A stretch of DNA of 64,000 bases, from positions 868,001 to 932,000 of the forward strand of contig OX377202.1 of assembly GCA_947396885.1 (NCBI GenBank), written 5' to 3'. The notes below the pieces were generated by a model. That model saw only the letters and a program-made list of their open reading frames with translations. It was not told the origin of the DNA and did not search any database. Position 1 is the stretch's first letter. Each line of letters begins with the position of its first letter. Made by a program: the position numbers and the translations under genes. The DNA comes from Heligmosomoides polygyrus polygyrus (Eukaryota; Nematoda; Chromadorea; Rhabditida; Heligmosomidae). Of the stretch, positions 1 to 12,811 are shown piece by piece.

Positions 1-257
1 CACTTAGATTCCGATTCTGTAACCTTCCAGCGATCTGTCACTCTGCACTTCCTGACGTCTTCTGGGATTATCACAAGTCCATATTGCTTTATCATAGCTG
101 TATTTGTTCAATAGAACTGAACACTATACACAAACACACACAGATACAAACATGCAGAGAAAAGGGGCGGAGCAAGATCTCGAACAGATGACGATCACAG
201 GCGATTTGTAGTCCATCAGTAGTGCAGTGGTTGTACGGAGGGCTGGGCGTCACGACT
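1..257. other. No gene seen
   Basis: This is the 3' flank of the minus-strand MARVEL-like gene. I see no coding exon or clear repeat here, and no AATAAA for that gene was identified. Confidence 0.4.
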
Positions 258-2176
258 TCAGGCTGGATTCACACCGGCCGGGAAATTCGGTTGGAAGTTC
301 GGCGGCGGCGCTGCGGTCGCCTGGTTGCCGCCGGGCGCCGGCGCGGGCGTGCGTGCGCGGAACCACTGATACGCATTGAACAGCCACACCACCGTCAGCA
401 CTGCCGATTCGAACTGAAAGAGCGAATTTTGTCCAAAACAGAGGCAAAATAAATCGTAAAACACAAAATTTGGAACAAGTCGCTAATGTGGCCTGCATGG
501 GGCGGGACGCGCTGGCCAATTACAACCAGTCAGGTAGGCGACCGAACACCGCCTCTTTGAGGTGCATAAACGTCTCATTCGATCTACTTGGTCAAGTGAT
601 GTGTTTACCTCACTTCCTATGTAGGCGACATTAACGACTAGCACCGGAATATTTCAAAAATCAATCTAAAAATAGGAAAAATCTTCTGCTGGAAACCTAC
701 CGTGCCGAATAACAGACAGATATGGAAATGTCCGAACATGTTGACAATGAAATAGAAGAAGTTGATCACTTGAAACACTACGAACACTCCGCTGTAGGTC
801 ATTTCCTGAAACGATCGATAATCGACTGATTCCTAGTTATCGATCGGCTGACAAAAAATCGCGTACCGCCGTTGGCCACATCGGTGCACTCAGCATGCCG
901 GAGGCGTTCACTGCGATCAGCGTGAAGACCAGAGCGCATATGATCAGCTGAAATTGGTGCCACCGTTTGGAAAGGAGGCCGATGAATTAGTTCCCGAACT
1001 ATCCTAATCGGAGGGGTACATGGTGGTTCGCGACTTCATTCCCGCGCAATCGCCACTTTTCGGTTGCCCCTCCCGACTAGGATAGATCCTTGGTTCCCTG
1101 TGAAAATATCGTGGCCGTAAGCCAGGTCGCTCTTCTCAATTTCTGCTGCTTTTGGTTTACGTTCACAAAATTTTAACACCTGGTTTTTCATTCCTTTCTT
1201 CTCTTTCCATTTTTTAAAATTTTTCAGTTGAATTTAAGAATTTTCTTGGAACTTCACTTTAATGCCGAAAAATAAGACAAAGCAGTAACCTCAATAATGG
1301 TGGTCGTAATGACAAACCAGCCAAATGCCCGATAACCTGGAGTGAAGACGAATATCGTCTGAAGTATGGTGAGTATCTGAAAAAAAATCAAAGTTTTAAC
1401 ACTCAAAAACCTTATTATGGGCAATGAAAGTCGCAAAATTCGAAAAAGTATTTGTCTCTTTAAAGCATAAATAAATAAATAAATAAATAAATACTTGATT
1501 GGTTGTTTTTTCACATAAAGCTAGAAACAAGTCAATTAAATAATAAACAAACAATCATGAAAACAAATGGATAGCTAGATAAACGACTAACATTAGGGTA
1601 AACCTAAAGCATTACGGTAAAGATTACGGTAGCTAAAAAGTCAACAAAAAACAACTTTTCAACTAACGTAGTAAAGAGTGAGGAAAAATAAAATTAAAAA
1701 ACAAAATAGCGAACGAATATAAATATTAAATCCGTCTTCATTCCTGTCCTTCTTTTTTTTTGTTTAAAAAAAGCTTAAAGACAGGTGCAATTCCTTTAAA
1801 TAAAAGGCAAAGAAAATAATTTCTAATCTCCCCAAACTAATGTACAAGTTAATAGTAGCTTTGTAAACAAAAAGTGAGTAAATCGTATAAAGAGGGAATT
1901 TGCGTACAAGAAATGTGTTTTTTGTTTTACAAAATTTTTGCATAAAATCTTGTTTTCGTAAAGCATCTTTCTCATTATAAAACAACTAAAATAACTATAA
2001 TTAAACGGAACAAAAAATTCATGTTTCTTGCGTGCTTAACATGAAGGCATATCTTAAAATCTAAAAATAGAATTTTAAAAATAAAAATAAAAGTCCAAGC
2101 ATCCAAGAATCCAAAGATTTACCAATGTGACCGGTTTAACCAGATGGGGCAGTTCCTTCATCTCGTACATTGGCAT
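258..2176 (-). CDS. MARVEL-like four-pass membrane protein, five exons
   Basis: Five minus-strand exons join in phase to about 160 residues: 2174-2176 (ATG) to 2123, 1376-1290, 947-867, 805-701 and 413-258 (stop TGA at 258-260). Acceptors are ttgcag, tttcag, ttcag, tttcag and tttcag. Donors are gtaaat, gttact, gtacgc and gtaggt. The N-terminus is a short cytoplasmic MPMYEMKELPHLVKP followed by four hydrophobic segments: about residues 16-31, 36-60, 76-105 and 111-124. The C-terminal tail is Pro/Ala/Asn-rich (PAPAPGG... PNFQPNFPAG). Four passes with short termini fit the MARVEL/synaptogyrin type of vesicle or junction protein; the class is inferred from topology only. The third donor (gttact) is weak; the alternative gtgaag 30 bases further gives a stop after joining. 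The exon carrying the ATG starts 7 bases upstream of it, so the 5' UTR is probably spliced or trans-spliced. Confidence 0.72.
1467..1493 (+). repeat. (ATAA)n simple repeat
   Basis: About six tandem ATAA units lie in the first intron of the MARVEL-like gene. It resembles the (TAAA)n tail of a non-LTR element, but no LINE body is visible next to it. Confidence 0.6.
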
Positions 2177-5100
2177 AATTGATCTGCAAGGTAAATGAGT
2201 AGATAGTGTGCACACGAAACAGATCGATATTGATTAATCGCGCCGATTTTTCATTTTTCTGTTCATTTATCCTGTTTTGCTTTTCATTTTTTATTTCATT
2301 TTTCACAAAGCAAACAATAGAGGAAAAATAAAAAATGAAAAAGACAAATGAACAGAAAAAGTGAAAAATTGTGAAAAGAGGAACACGACAAAAAATTTCG
2401 TCGTTGCACAAAAACATGCACCGTAAAGTTTTGACTCCTTCAATAATGTTTCAAAAGCAAGCTATGAACCTGATCCATATGTGGATCACTCTACTACATG
2501 CTTGGGACACGGTTTTGACAAATGGGAAAGGCTTCAAGCCAAGAAGCAGAGCGTGACTGGACCCGAATAGGTCTGAAACCGCATCACAACCGCGCACGCA
2601 TCTTCTGCTGGACATCTTTGGCACGGCAGAAGTATGAACTTCATCTTCATGGTGTTCGTTTACTCTAAAGAGCAGAAAAATACAAGAAAACTTAGAGAGA
2701 GGTTCGCCTTTCTTCCTAAACTGCTGACCATAGACCACAGCCATCGAGCCCTAAGAGACCAGCACTTTCTGATGTCGCGTAGTGCCGAGCGGCTCTTACC
2801 CCTCTGATAAAAAGTGACGCATCGCGATAAAGCCTGGGCTATCATAGAATAGCGTGGCCGTGACTCAGAATCTCCGCAGAGCCACTCGAAGAGCAAATAG
2901 TCGGCCAACAATGTGTCACCTTGGCAAGAGATCAGTGGTAACGGCAGGAGAAACAAAGCGTTTCATCTCCAGTTTCTGTAGTTTCTCGAATTTTTCAACA
3001 GGAGCTCTTCAGTAGGTCTTTAAATTAAAAATTGTACTCAACAAAGGATTACGTAGTCAATTTATTCTGGAGTACGCCACCCATTTTTGCTTGTACACAA
3101 CACTGTGGAAATGCTCGGACTGCTTGGAAGATATCCTATGAAGACCAACTGAGGGTAAGATTACCGCGCAAACCCATACAGGTTTTCTTTTCGGTTACCC
3201 GCCGTTGACCTGTCTGCAGAGTCGAACTTTATCGATTGATGCGTATGTGTATAACGACCGTTGCCACTGCGCTATGATTGCCCCTAGCAACGACCACAAC
3301 ATCGACAAATCGACTCCTCAACCAAGCACCAAAATAGTAAAACTGAGTTTGCTCAAGGCGTAAAACGAACTGAACCAGATTTATTGAACGGCAGCTAGTA
3401 TAATCACCGATCGAGAATAAGCCACGCACTCGGCGCTGCATTGAAAACGCACGGAAAAATTCAAGGAGTCAAGCACGGAGAGCGATGATTTCGGTGTTGA
3501 ACATCGACGACAAAGGAAGAAATCGATCGGGTTTGTTCGCTTCTGGGTCAACATTCGGTGATAGGAACAACGATGGGCGGTGATGGCGATGGCACCGAGA
3601 GCGAGTTCTGCTGGTGATAAGCCTAATCGTAGCGCAGACAAACAACAGCAGCGACACGGACACGGTGTCCCGACCGGACCGCTTTCCATGGACGATTCAA
3701 GTCGGTCGGCTCACGACTGAATGAATTATCCATGAGCATTTTTCGAAAAATACTGAATTTTTAGGGCAACATGGAAAATATGTAGAACAGGATGGGGCAT
3801 CAGGGTCTGGCACATCACTTGAGTTTCATTGCGACGTTATGGCTGATTTCAGTAAAAAACACTAAAGATGCAACAAAATACCATATTTCCAAATAGAGTT
3901 TGCAGGAGGTAGAAAGATTTTTAGGAAGCCAAACACTTAGCGCATAAAAAAGTGGCAAAATCCCACCCACGTCGCTACAACTCCGCCCACACGTCCTCTT
4001 CTATAGGCTATAATTGACTTATTTACCCATAAATTTTGGGTATTACTAAGGTCTGGAATGAAACTGTCTGTTAACCATTTTTGAAGGAAGTACTATTTTC
4101 GTATCTATTTTGTTCTTAAAATATCTGATCCTAGTAGCGAATGTGGTCAGCGCTAAAAGCTGAGAGCGCGCCTACCAATCACGACGGATTGAATAGGAAT
4201 TTCAGAGAGAAAAAAAAACGCGTACGGTTAGTATCCTGATTGGCGTTTTTGGTGGTTGCCTATTTGGTTATGACTGGCTGGCGTGTTTCAACCTTCCAAT
4301 GCTGCCCGCAAACGCGACATGGAACACAAATCTTTAGGCCAACCAGAGCGCACCCTAAAAGGGTTAATAAACCTCCATATTTATTGTAGAACAGTGATAG
4401 AAAATGTAAAAAGATACCACAGTAGAATTTTTCACAGTAGAGTAAAAAAATAGCACAGTAAACAAAAGAATGTGCTTGTGTTGGACTGAGATGAAAAAGC
4501 ATGGAATAACCTGCTCAGTCCCGCCCATTTCAACATAGTCCCGCCCACAAGTCTTAACGTCTTCGTCAGTTTAATGAGATCGTTCCCCGTCCAGGCCAAG
4601 CATCTCTTCCATCCCCCCGATCCGCCCATCGGTTGCCCATCACCGTTCACAATTCACATTTTAAGCCAAAAGTACGAAGTAGAATGCGTTGCGCGAGCAA
4701 ATCAGGGGTTGAATCATGCCATCGTTTATCATTCTGTTGTAGGGTGAAATGAAATCACTCCTCTAAAGTGTCGTTCACCTTGCTAAGCAAGAAAACATGG
4801 GTGAAACTGAAAAAGGAAAAAGAAAAGAGAAATTTAGGCCTGGAATTTGCGAGGGCATCAGCAAGGTCTCCTACTGCATTAGCTCAAAAAGATGTTTTCC
4901 GAGGTTCTAATGAGGTAAAGACGGACAAGAAATTGCCGTAACGTTCGGCGATCGAAATCATATTGGGCCGAAGACGTCGTGGCTGCACGAAGAAAGTGTC
5001 GGGTGTGTGTCCAAGAACCCGCTCTGATTCACCGATGACAACGATGGTGTGTCCAATCAGAAGACGAATGTGCGCCCACGAATTCATTCTGACGGGCGCT

Positions 5101-6380
5101 TCTCACGAGAGGAGGACAGGCCCACGCGGCCGAGAAGCTATGGAATCGAATTAAAGGCTAATTGCGGGATTTTTAGCATCTTAAGCTCGCATGTCGGTGT
5201 AAACCAATCCATCTGGAGTGCGCCATGTATTGTGCTCGTCCCTGATGCAGCTGGAACCTTCGAAATGGACCTGTTGGCTATTTCTGGCCACGTTTCTCCC
5301 TTTAGATGCTTTTGTTGTATTTGGCTATGCAACACAACATGTCAAATAGAGTACGAGACGCCTACCCAGCATCAGCTCTAGCTCTAGGCTAAGCGATTTC
5401 GAAACAAGGACATTTGGCAGCCATCACTTCCCAAACCAATCAATAAACCAAATCAATACAATTCGAATACATCACAATCAGCTAGTCCTAGCCAAAGTGG
5501 AGTGGAGGGAAGCTGGAAACGTGACGGGAAAAGCGGCAACCGCAGCGGCGGCGGCCGCATCGCCGCATCGATGCCCGGGCGGTGTTTGCCGAGTGATTCA
5601 GTTCAATTATGCGACTCGCTATCGAGCACACACCCACGGGACCCGAGAAATAAACAAACAAACAGGTAAACAGTCGGCGAGCTTAAAACTCATCGCGCGA
5701 AGGATTAGAATTGCACTTTTCGCTGAAGTTTATATTATACTGGCGCCTTGATCTGTTTATAAATCAAAAGACAACGCTAGAAATTATGGGCGATTAACGG
5801 CCAAATAATTGCGTGCCATAAACAGCGCTTTGGCTGAGATCGAAAAATATATGTACCGATGTTTGTTTGTTTCATTTTCACGTATTTTATAGAAAAGTTT
5901 TCGAGCCAACCGCTGAAGATCGTCTTGCATAACCTGTATCCGTTCTAGACATGAAGGAAGGTGAAGTGCACGGCGCACTCTAAAAGAGTTTGTGTTTTTG
6001 CAAGAGACGGAAGCTAAATGATTTCATTCACTGATCTTTTATTCAGTTGAATTTTTCTAGCCTGCACCACTAAAAACATTTCCTGCTTTCCTTTTTTTAG
6101 AATGTCACCTAAAATAAAATTTGTTGTTTTGAAGTGGAATTTGAAAAAATTTTGCTTTTTGCTTAAAAGCGTTAAAAATGTAGCTAATACTTTAGTTAGC
6201 GAGAAGTGACAAAAACAACTTATGGTCAGATGTTCCAAATGCGGCTCGAATCAGGAAAAGTAGAACGCATGGCGCATTCCCGAGAGTTGAGTGATGACAC
6301 GCCTATTTTGTGTTTTAGGGTAAAAGCGGCTGAGTTGTTTATTCCTTATCTTCTTACAAAACTCTCATATTAAATGAGTA
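2177..6380. other. Stretch without a supported gene
   Basis: AT-rich and unique-looking sequence. Short open frames on both strands (for example 2451-2956 minus, 3381-3689 minus and 4884-5335 minus) have no recognisable domain and no convincing splice partners. A minus-strand AATAAA at 3380-3385 lies downstream of a 64-codon frame starting at GTG, which is not enough to call a gene. Confidence 0.4.
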
Positions 6381-6395
6381 GTGTGATATTCATCA

Positions 6396-6490
6396 AAACG
6401 TTTGCATCCGGAGGGATTCGGACCCGGGTCTTTCATATACCAGACCGCTTTCCTCTCTACTGAGCGACTGCACGACATTACTCATCGTTC
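6396..6490 (-). repeat. tRNA-like fragment (SINE-type promoter)
   Basis: On the minus strand an A-box-like GCTCAGTAGAGAGG is followed about 30 bases later by a B-box-like GGGTCCGAATCCC. The acceptor and T stems do not pair as in a working tRNA, so I read it as a tRNA-derived SINE remnant or a decayed tRNA. Confidence 0.4.
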
Positions 6491-6499
6491 ACTATGCGT

Positions 6500-8339
6500 T
6501 TATCAGTTGCGTGTAAACACAAACTTCGCCTGGTGCCATGGTCCGAAAGCCAACAGGTACGGGTTGGAGTCCCATCTGAGAGCAACATTCCCCTTCATGG
6601 CTCACCATTTTTGTTATAAAAATCAGCTTTTCATTAGGCGAAACCAGTGCCACAGTTTCTTCTAAATGGCAACTTTTAAAGCGGTTTCTCTTACAACGAG
6701 TCTATTTGAATTCAATCAAAAACACTCTTTCCTGCAAGTGACCAATACCGAATGAAATTTGGTCTCTTGTCGACTGCCAAAGTGAGCAGTCAGGGCAAAG
6801 ATTCGGCATCAGACACGAGCTGGTCCAGGCCGGCTGATATCGACGGCTGCCGTGAAGTCGAATTAAAAGGCATATGAATACACAGGTGCGGCGATAGAGG
6901 GCCAGACTCCAGCGGAAGTAAACAGAGCCGCCTAGGACCATCCGTGGATTGTCCATGGAGACATCTGTCGCCCTTGGTGTGGACGAGGGTTCGCTTGAGC
7001 ACACGCGCGTAGGTTGGGGCGAGGGTGTTTACATATACGCCGTGCACGGAAATGGGGAGGAGTTCCATTCCTGAAGATCGCCTATGGTCACTGAATGAAC
7101 CATGTCAAGTATGTATTTATCTGTTTATGCGCTTTTACATGAAGCATACAAAGCTTTGTGAAGTATACATCAACACGTTTGACCACATCGCAATTTTCCA
7201 TGTCCACGCCATAGGAGCATCTGATTTTTTGCAGATGTCGAAGGTCGTTTCTTAATTTAGATCACTACGTTGTTAAGAACCTAAATAAATCAATAACCGT
7301 GGACTGTTTTCGTGGACCAGCTTTTCACAACAATGTCTGAAAATGAAGTACGCATTGGACAAAAAAGTTCCTTCGAAACATTTGAATCCAATTAAAAAGG
7401 CAGATTACAAGAGTGTGACACGACATCGTGTCACGCGGTCGTTAAATTACCCCTACTGATTGGGCACTGCGGCGTAATCGATACTAGTGTGGGTCTCGTT
7501 AGGGCGGGCAACAAAGTATAAACGGGAGCTAATAAACGCGACTTCAAGAATTATGCAAAATGCCGAACGCAAGGGTAGCGTCGTGCCCCGGGCTAGCCGC
7601 CACCGGCATCGGTAACGGTGGTCCAGACCCGAGGCCACGTGTGTGACAGACCGGAGGGGTCTTACGGCACGCTAATGCTCTTCCCTTTCCAGCCAACTAC
7701 GTAGGTCCTACTGCCCCTGCCGGACCATGGCAGCGACACTGCGATAACCATTAGCTCCCTGACGGGTCCACGACTCTGCGCCAACTTCCCCGCACGTCTC
7801 TGCGCCTTCCCACACATCCACTGTACTGCGATTAATAAATGATGTTGGACTCAACCGGTGTCCTCGCAACTTCCCCAGAATCAGATAGATACACAGATTT
7901 ACTAGCTACACAAGACTACTTCTTAAGAGCATACACACCTACGAATCACGCAACCTGCCCTCCTACTCGACAGCAGCCCGCTAGGGTCCGTCGAGGTCCT
8001 GCTCCTCGCCTCGCACCTGCGGTATACCTCCTCTTGGCGTCCATGCCAGGGTAGATCCTCCTCCAGCTCGGCTCTGCTCTCCTCGGAACAGCGATGGCAT
8101 CGGCACACTCCGGATTCGATGACGAAGAGAGGACGACCGGACACGACCGTCCGGGGCGGCGGCAGGAGAAGACTGAAGCCCGCGCACGCGTTCATACTCT
8201 GTCGCAGCGAATCGAGGCTGCGTGTTCGACAGACGTGCGCGGCGGGACCAAGAGGGCGCAGAGACTCTGCGACCTTGAAGAGTCGCGACGAAAGTCACGA
8301 CAGGTAGCATCTGTAATTCCCTGTACGATGCAACTGAAG
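6500..8339. other. Stretch without a supported gene
   Basis: No exon chain or domain is recognisable on either strand. Around 7.6-8.3 kb the DNA is GC-rich with long overlapping open frames in several frames, as expected from composition alone. Confidence 0.35.
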
Positions 8340-9060
8340 TACTAGGCTGTGAAGGAAGTTTTGCAAGAATTGAGCGATTTTATGCAACAAATAATAACAA
8401 CAATAGAAACGATGGATGACTATTCGCAGTAGTCGCCATCTGTAACCACGTCCTCCCTAGAACAATCAGGTAGAGCCGTCTCTCGAAAGCGAAGAGGAAC
8501 GTAAAGCGATCCATTCTCCGCCGCGCGCTTGACGTCGTTACGATCGTTGAAGCTTTTGCCTGCACAAAAAGCTTGGAGGCTCGCGAAGGCATGGTGATCA
8601 AAGTGGCTAAGGTCTGGAGAGTACGGCAGGTGGGGTAGCCACATGGTAGCCAGCCTGGGCACCTCGTCCTGTGCCGCCTTCGCATACTGGGGTCGTTGCA
8701 CAACGGTAGGGGTCCTAGGAAAGGTTCCAGGACGCCTAGTTCGGCATCCGCCTCTAGCGAGGATCGCTCGAACACTCGAAAAAGGAGAACTTGAAGCCTT
8801 GCTCATTTCCCTCAAACTCTGTTCTGGGTTACTCTGCATGCAGGCAAGAACAGCGCTGCTTTTTGAAGAGCGCTGAAGTCCACAGCGAGAAGATTCCTCC
8901 AAGAAAAACTTGCCCTCATCAGATCGGTTTTACCATCTTTAGCAGGAAGTGGATGAGGAGCATGGCTGCCCATAGACGACATCATCTCACATTGAGCTTA
9001 TGCTGCAGAGCGGCTAGAACGATAGCAACGAAACAATAGTCGTGACGATCCGACATGGTT
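8340..9060 (-). mobile_element. Degenerate mariner transposon remnant
   Basis: The minus-strand frame at 8420-8902 contains a decayed mariner transposase C-terminus. There is RPQYAKAAQDE (compare the family DNARPH..K motif), then LPHLPYSPDLSHFDHH, where family members have PHPPYSPDLAPCDYH with the third catalytic Asp, then FCAGKSFNDRNDVKRA. Upstream codons to about 9050 give only broken pieces with stops. The Asp of the DNA-PH motif is lost, so no active enzyme is possible. The ends of the element were not found. Confidence 0.75.
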
Positions 9061-9996
9061 TGTACACGCTTATTCAGCGATAGCGACGGTTTCGTAAAAT
9101 GATTGAAGGTGCTCATATGTACTGACTTTCCCGCTTAATATGGTTTTAAACTATGACATCAGTTTGGGGCGTTAGCGCGCTACCTTCCGTCAAAGGAAGA
9201 CACTCAAATTCCTGCAAAACTTTCTGCACATCTCAACATTAGTGCACATATGGAAATCAGAGAGGCAGATTCAACTGTAACAGCAATATGTATCATATTA
9301 CCAAGTGTACTGGACTTTTTGACGCATTCGATCGCACATCACACAGTCTGACTTTACGTCACATGTAGTACGAGGCCAGCATTCCTTTTGGAATGTGCCA
9401 CGCATTACCCTTTTGCTCGGCACCGCTGCCGAAACATTTGGATCCATATTCAGGAGAAATTGTATTGCAATAGCCACAAGAGAATCGATAAAAAGCTTTA
9501 TTGGTGCTAGAAGCACGAGAGGCGCCACTGTGATTCTTCTCACTTTTCGCTTTTTGTATTGTTAAGTTTGATGCTAACTTTCAATGATCAATGTTTATGC
9601 TGCCTTGCTGCTTTTGCGTTTTATTGTTGAATAACTGGTTTTGTAGCGTTGCTGTTAGTCCTACCATTGATTCTGCGTTGTATTTCTTGCGGTAGGGAAC
9701 TGTATTGATTGTATGATCTCGGCGTGGATCCGGTGCGCCGCTGCACACCATGCATGGCCCACCAATAGGAGGAACGAGGCGTGGCTTCTCCCGCCTGGTG
9801 CCCATAAAAGGAGGGCGCACGGAGAAAGTGGCAATCTTGTGTGTGGTGCGCGGTACTGAGCGGTTGCTAAGAACAAGGTGCACACAATTCATTGTATTAT
9901 ATAACTTGAGCGCACGCTGCGTTGTTGAAACGACACATTCAGGTGGCAATAAGGAAGAAGAATTTACTGAAGAAATACACAATAATGATCAACTGA
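9061..9996. other. No gene; promoter-like segment near 9.75-9.83 kb
   Basis: No coding exon is supported. On the plus strand a CCAAT-like accaata (about 9760) is followed by cataaaagg (about 9805), which resembles a core promoter or an LTR U3/R boundary. No gene start was found after it. Confidence 0.25.
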
Positions 9997-10559
9997 TTAA
10001 TACTCGTATTCACGTGGCATAGTTTTGATGCCGCCGTCCTGAAAGGAAGAGGATGCTTGTTGGCTGGAACGACTAGAACAGTTGGATCATTTTATCAAAG
10101 GCTGTCCCCTCCAGCAAATCTGACAAGACTGACACCTCGGAATGAAGTCGGCCACCATACCTCGGTGCGAATGACGTCGATGCCGCTCGCATGCAGCTCG
10201 TCCACCAATTCGTCTCGACAGATATTGTAGAAACCGACGACACAGAAGAGGCAGATGATCACCAGGAAGAATGGCATCACGAAAAGCACCTCAGCGTTAG
10301 TCGGCGGTGGCACTGAAAGCGTTGAACACTAGGGAGCCTCCAAAACGGCTAGCAAAACTCACATTCGGGTCGAGACCGACGCCTGAAGGAGTGTTTCCCC
10401 AGTGGAGATCCAGCGCTGTTAAACTGCTCAGAACGATTAGGTTGGATACATGACTGCAAACGACTAATGTGTATTTCAAGTCTGAGAAAAATCGTGCTGA
10501 CTCACATCTTAATGGAATGCTGCTGGGCCTGGATTGTCACGGTATAGTGGCCACCGCCT
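9997..10559 (-). CDS. C-terminal part of a single-pass membrane protein, unrecognised
   Basis: Four minus-strand exons give about 105 residues: 10559-10506, 10453-10363, 10289-10161 and 10038-9997 (stop TAA 9997-9999). The extracellular or lumenal part reads GGGHYTVTIQAQQHS... LIVLSSLTALDLHWGN. It is followed by a strong transmembrane helix (VLFVMPFFLVIICLFCVV) and a tail of about 40 residues ending in MPREYEY. Donors are gtgagt, gtgagt and gtatgg; acceptors include tttgcag and ctttcag. The acceptor of the membrane exon is uncertain: a better-looking ctttcag 23 bases upstream breaks the frame, while gctgag just before GTG keeps it. The 5' exons were not found, and the first visible exon starts in phase 2. 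I do not recognise the family. The topology suggests type I. Confidence 0.6.
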
Positions 10560-11197
10560 CTACAATCCCTACATGGGTTGGAAGGCTGGCAGTCTCCCTA
10601 ACTGCATTCTTGCTACATGGTTGTTGTATATAATATAGGCTAATAATAAAGGTTTGTAAAGCCTCACTCCCAGGCAGGAGCATGGCAGGATTCACCAACA
10701 AATTAACGCCCGGTAACGACGGAACTTACCACGAAACCGCCACGTACCGTGATTCGTCAACGCGCGGCGTAGGAGGTTTCCGGTGAAAACCGTTGTAACG
10801 GTAACTCAGCTAGAGGGTTGGGTAAACGCCGCGGTGAAATACCGGTAACGCTCTACTGCCAATGTCTGAGCCAGTGGCAAGAGATGGCCGCGCTGCTAAG
10901 TGTAGTCGGACGCATGCGCGGCATCCTTCACCGCGTTCTTCGTGAATCTCAAGAGCCGATTAGGTAAATCTGTGGTATCGACTTACCGACTCCTTCGTTG
11001 ATGAGTCCGCGCCCTGGTGTTGTTCCATTTAGAGGTGAGATGCCGCTGTTTCAATCTTTTGCTCACCGAAAGACGTTTCAAATCACTATTTTCCTCCCTC
11101 TTATCACCTGATAGTCCTAGCCCATTATAATGAATTTGTGTTCATTGTCTCTGTGACATTGTGTGGGATCGCAGATATCTAACTTCAAACTGTTGTC

Positions 11198-11212
11198 CCC
11201 CCCCCCCCCCAC
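11198..11212 (+). repeat. Poly-C tract
   Basis: A run of about 13 C. Similar poly-G or poly-C runs occur near 13622, 13933, 14222, 34760, 36818, 40567 and 41720, several at the edges or centres of inverted repeats. Confidence 0.8.
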
Positions 11213-11535
11213 TCACTCGATCAGGGGCCGAATTTGTCAACGGCTCACAGCAATTTAAGGAAGAAAATACTGCCGAAATCCCTAATAGCGCGGCTTATCA
11301 ACAAGTGGTATGGTTGTTTCACTCATAAGCCGCTCTATCAGGATTTCGGCGTATCGTATTCTAACTGTACCTGGTAGCATCCGGCCAGTCGTTGTCCATC
11401 ATGGAGAAGCAAAGCAAAGAGAACGTCGTCTTTGACTGCTGAGAAAGTGCCTAGAAGTGGATCAATACCGCCAGTAGTGCAGAGGACTTGGAATCTATAC
11501 TTATCGGGGGTGCCACTAGAAGAATTCTTATATTA

Positions 11536-11632
11536 GGCCTACGTTATGTTTCGGCGACGCTGTTGTCGACGACGTCGGTGACAGTGTTGAGCGGGTGCTA
11601 CGCAGTGCGTCGCCGAAGTATAACATAGGCCC
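11536..11632. mobile_element. Miniature inverted-repeat element
   Basis: The ends are inverted copies of GGCCTACGTTATGTTTCGGC (the right end reads GCCGAAGTATAACATAGGCC), about 25 bp each. The left flank is TTA and the right flank CTA. No coding capacity. Confidence 0.7.
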
Positions 11633-12277
11633 TAGTGGAAACGTCCACACGTTATCGAATCCTGTCGGCCTATCAAAGCTTCAGAACGTAAAAGAAGCTA
11701 ACTTATGTCTGATGAACTCTCAAAAAGTGAGCAATGAGAGTTGTTGAGAGATGGACTGCATGATAATGATGATTCCTGAACAAATTGCAAATAAATTGAC
11801 ATGTGTTCCCAAAACTAGATCACGTAAATCTCCTTCACAGCTCTCTTTTTGCTCGTGTGCCTATAAAGCTCTTGAGCGGCGTTTATACTCCCGCCGGCGC
11901 GACCGTAGCTAGAAAAGGAGCGTCAGCGACGCGCGATCACGACCAAAGTGCCCTTCTTTTTCATACTATCTCATCGCTGACGAGAGTTCTCCCATCCCTA
12001 ATGAACTATACCGATGAAAGTGAGTTTAATTATTCGATTTTCGAATAGTGTTCGAATATGGCTCCCTTCGATGTTCGAATTCGAAGGAATATTCGACTTT
12101 TCAAAATCATCGATATTCGAATTCAAACGAATATTCGAAAATCAAAAAATATAGAATGATCGAGTAATTCGAAGCCGTACCCCAAAATTTGGGCAAATGT
12201 GGTTTTAAGGCGGCGAAGTACAAAAGCGGTGCGATCCACCGGGAGCCGCGAAAGAGCGATAGCTATGCCAACCATTA

Positions 12278-12398
12278 GGCCCCGTTTATACTTGGTCGCG
12301 CCACGCATAGTGACCATATTGATTGTGCGACGCGATCGATCAATTTGGCCTCATTGCGTGGCCATCGCGTCGCGCCGCGACGAAGTATAAACGGGGCC
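12278..12398. mobile_element. MITE with GGCCCCGTTTATACTT ends, TTA duplication
   Basis: A 121 bp element. It starts GGCCCCGTTTATACTTGG and ends with the inverted AAGTATAAACGGGGCC. It is flanked by TTA on both sides (12275-12277 and 12399-12401). A TTA/TAA target duplication is typical of PIF/Harbinger-like miniature elements; that assignment is inferred. It is the clearest copy of the family abundant at 51-63 kb. Confidence 0.85.
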
Positions 12399-12811
12399 TT
12401 ACGCCACAATGCGCGGCGTCGAAAGTATAAAAGGCGCCCTGGGCGGGATTTACAACTCATTTGCCGCCCGAGTGGCCTTATGAATCCTATCAAAGTAGAT
12501 CGTGTGCGCCACCTAATCTATACTCATCTCTTCTATAATGCCCGACGGCTGAAATAAAAACCCCACATCATTAGAACTGTAGTATTATGTGCGTAGGAAC
12601 AGGTAGGCTCAAAGCAGTACCACTTTCATATGATGGCTGGTGCTTCATATGGTAGCTGCAAAAAGAGCCCAATCTAGGAGCGAACAACTCTGATTAGAGA
12701 AACAACAACTGGTCTGTCGAGACATCACGGCTCTACGACATCATCTCTATTTTGAACTGCGCAGCGCAATATATCAGATGACGCAGACTCAGGAAAGCAG
12801 CGATTGGCTTA

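Larger units (their letters stand above)
10560..12270. other. No supported gene; several palindromic repeats
   Basis: The 5' exons of the membrane-protein gene should lie here or beyond but could not be identified. The stretch holds an inverted repeat near 10.73-10.78 kb, a palindrome at about 11.22-11.36 kb related to the one at 30345-30517, and the element at 11536-11632. Confidence 0.4.

Noticed and set aside
3381..3689. Minus-strand frames, one with a hydrophobic start, followed by AATAAA at 3380
   Set aside because: The hydrophobic frame starts at GTG, the other frame overlaps it, and neither has a recognisable product or splice partner.
4884..5335. Minus-strand frames that looked like a transposase (GETWPEIANRS, IGHTIVVIGESERVLG)
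   Set aside because: No catalytic motif or terminal repeats were found and the pieces could not be joined.
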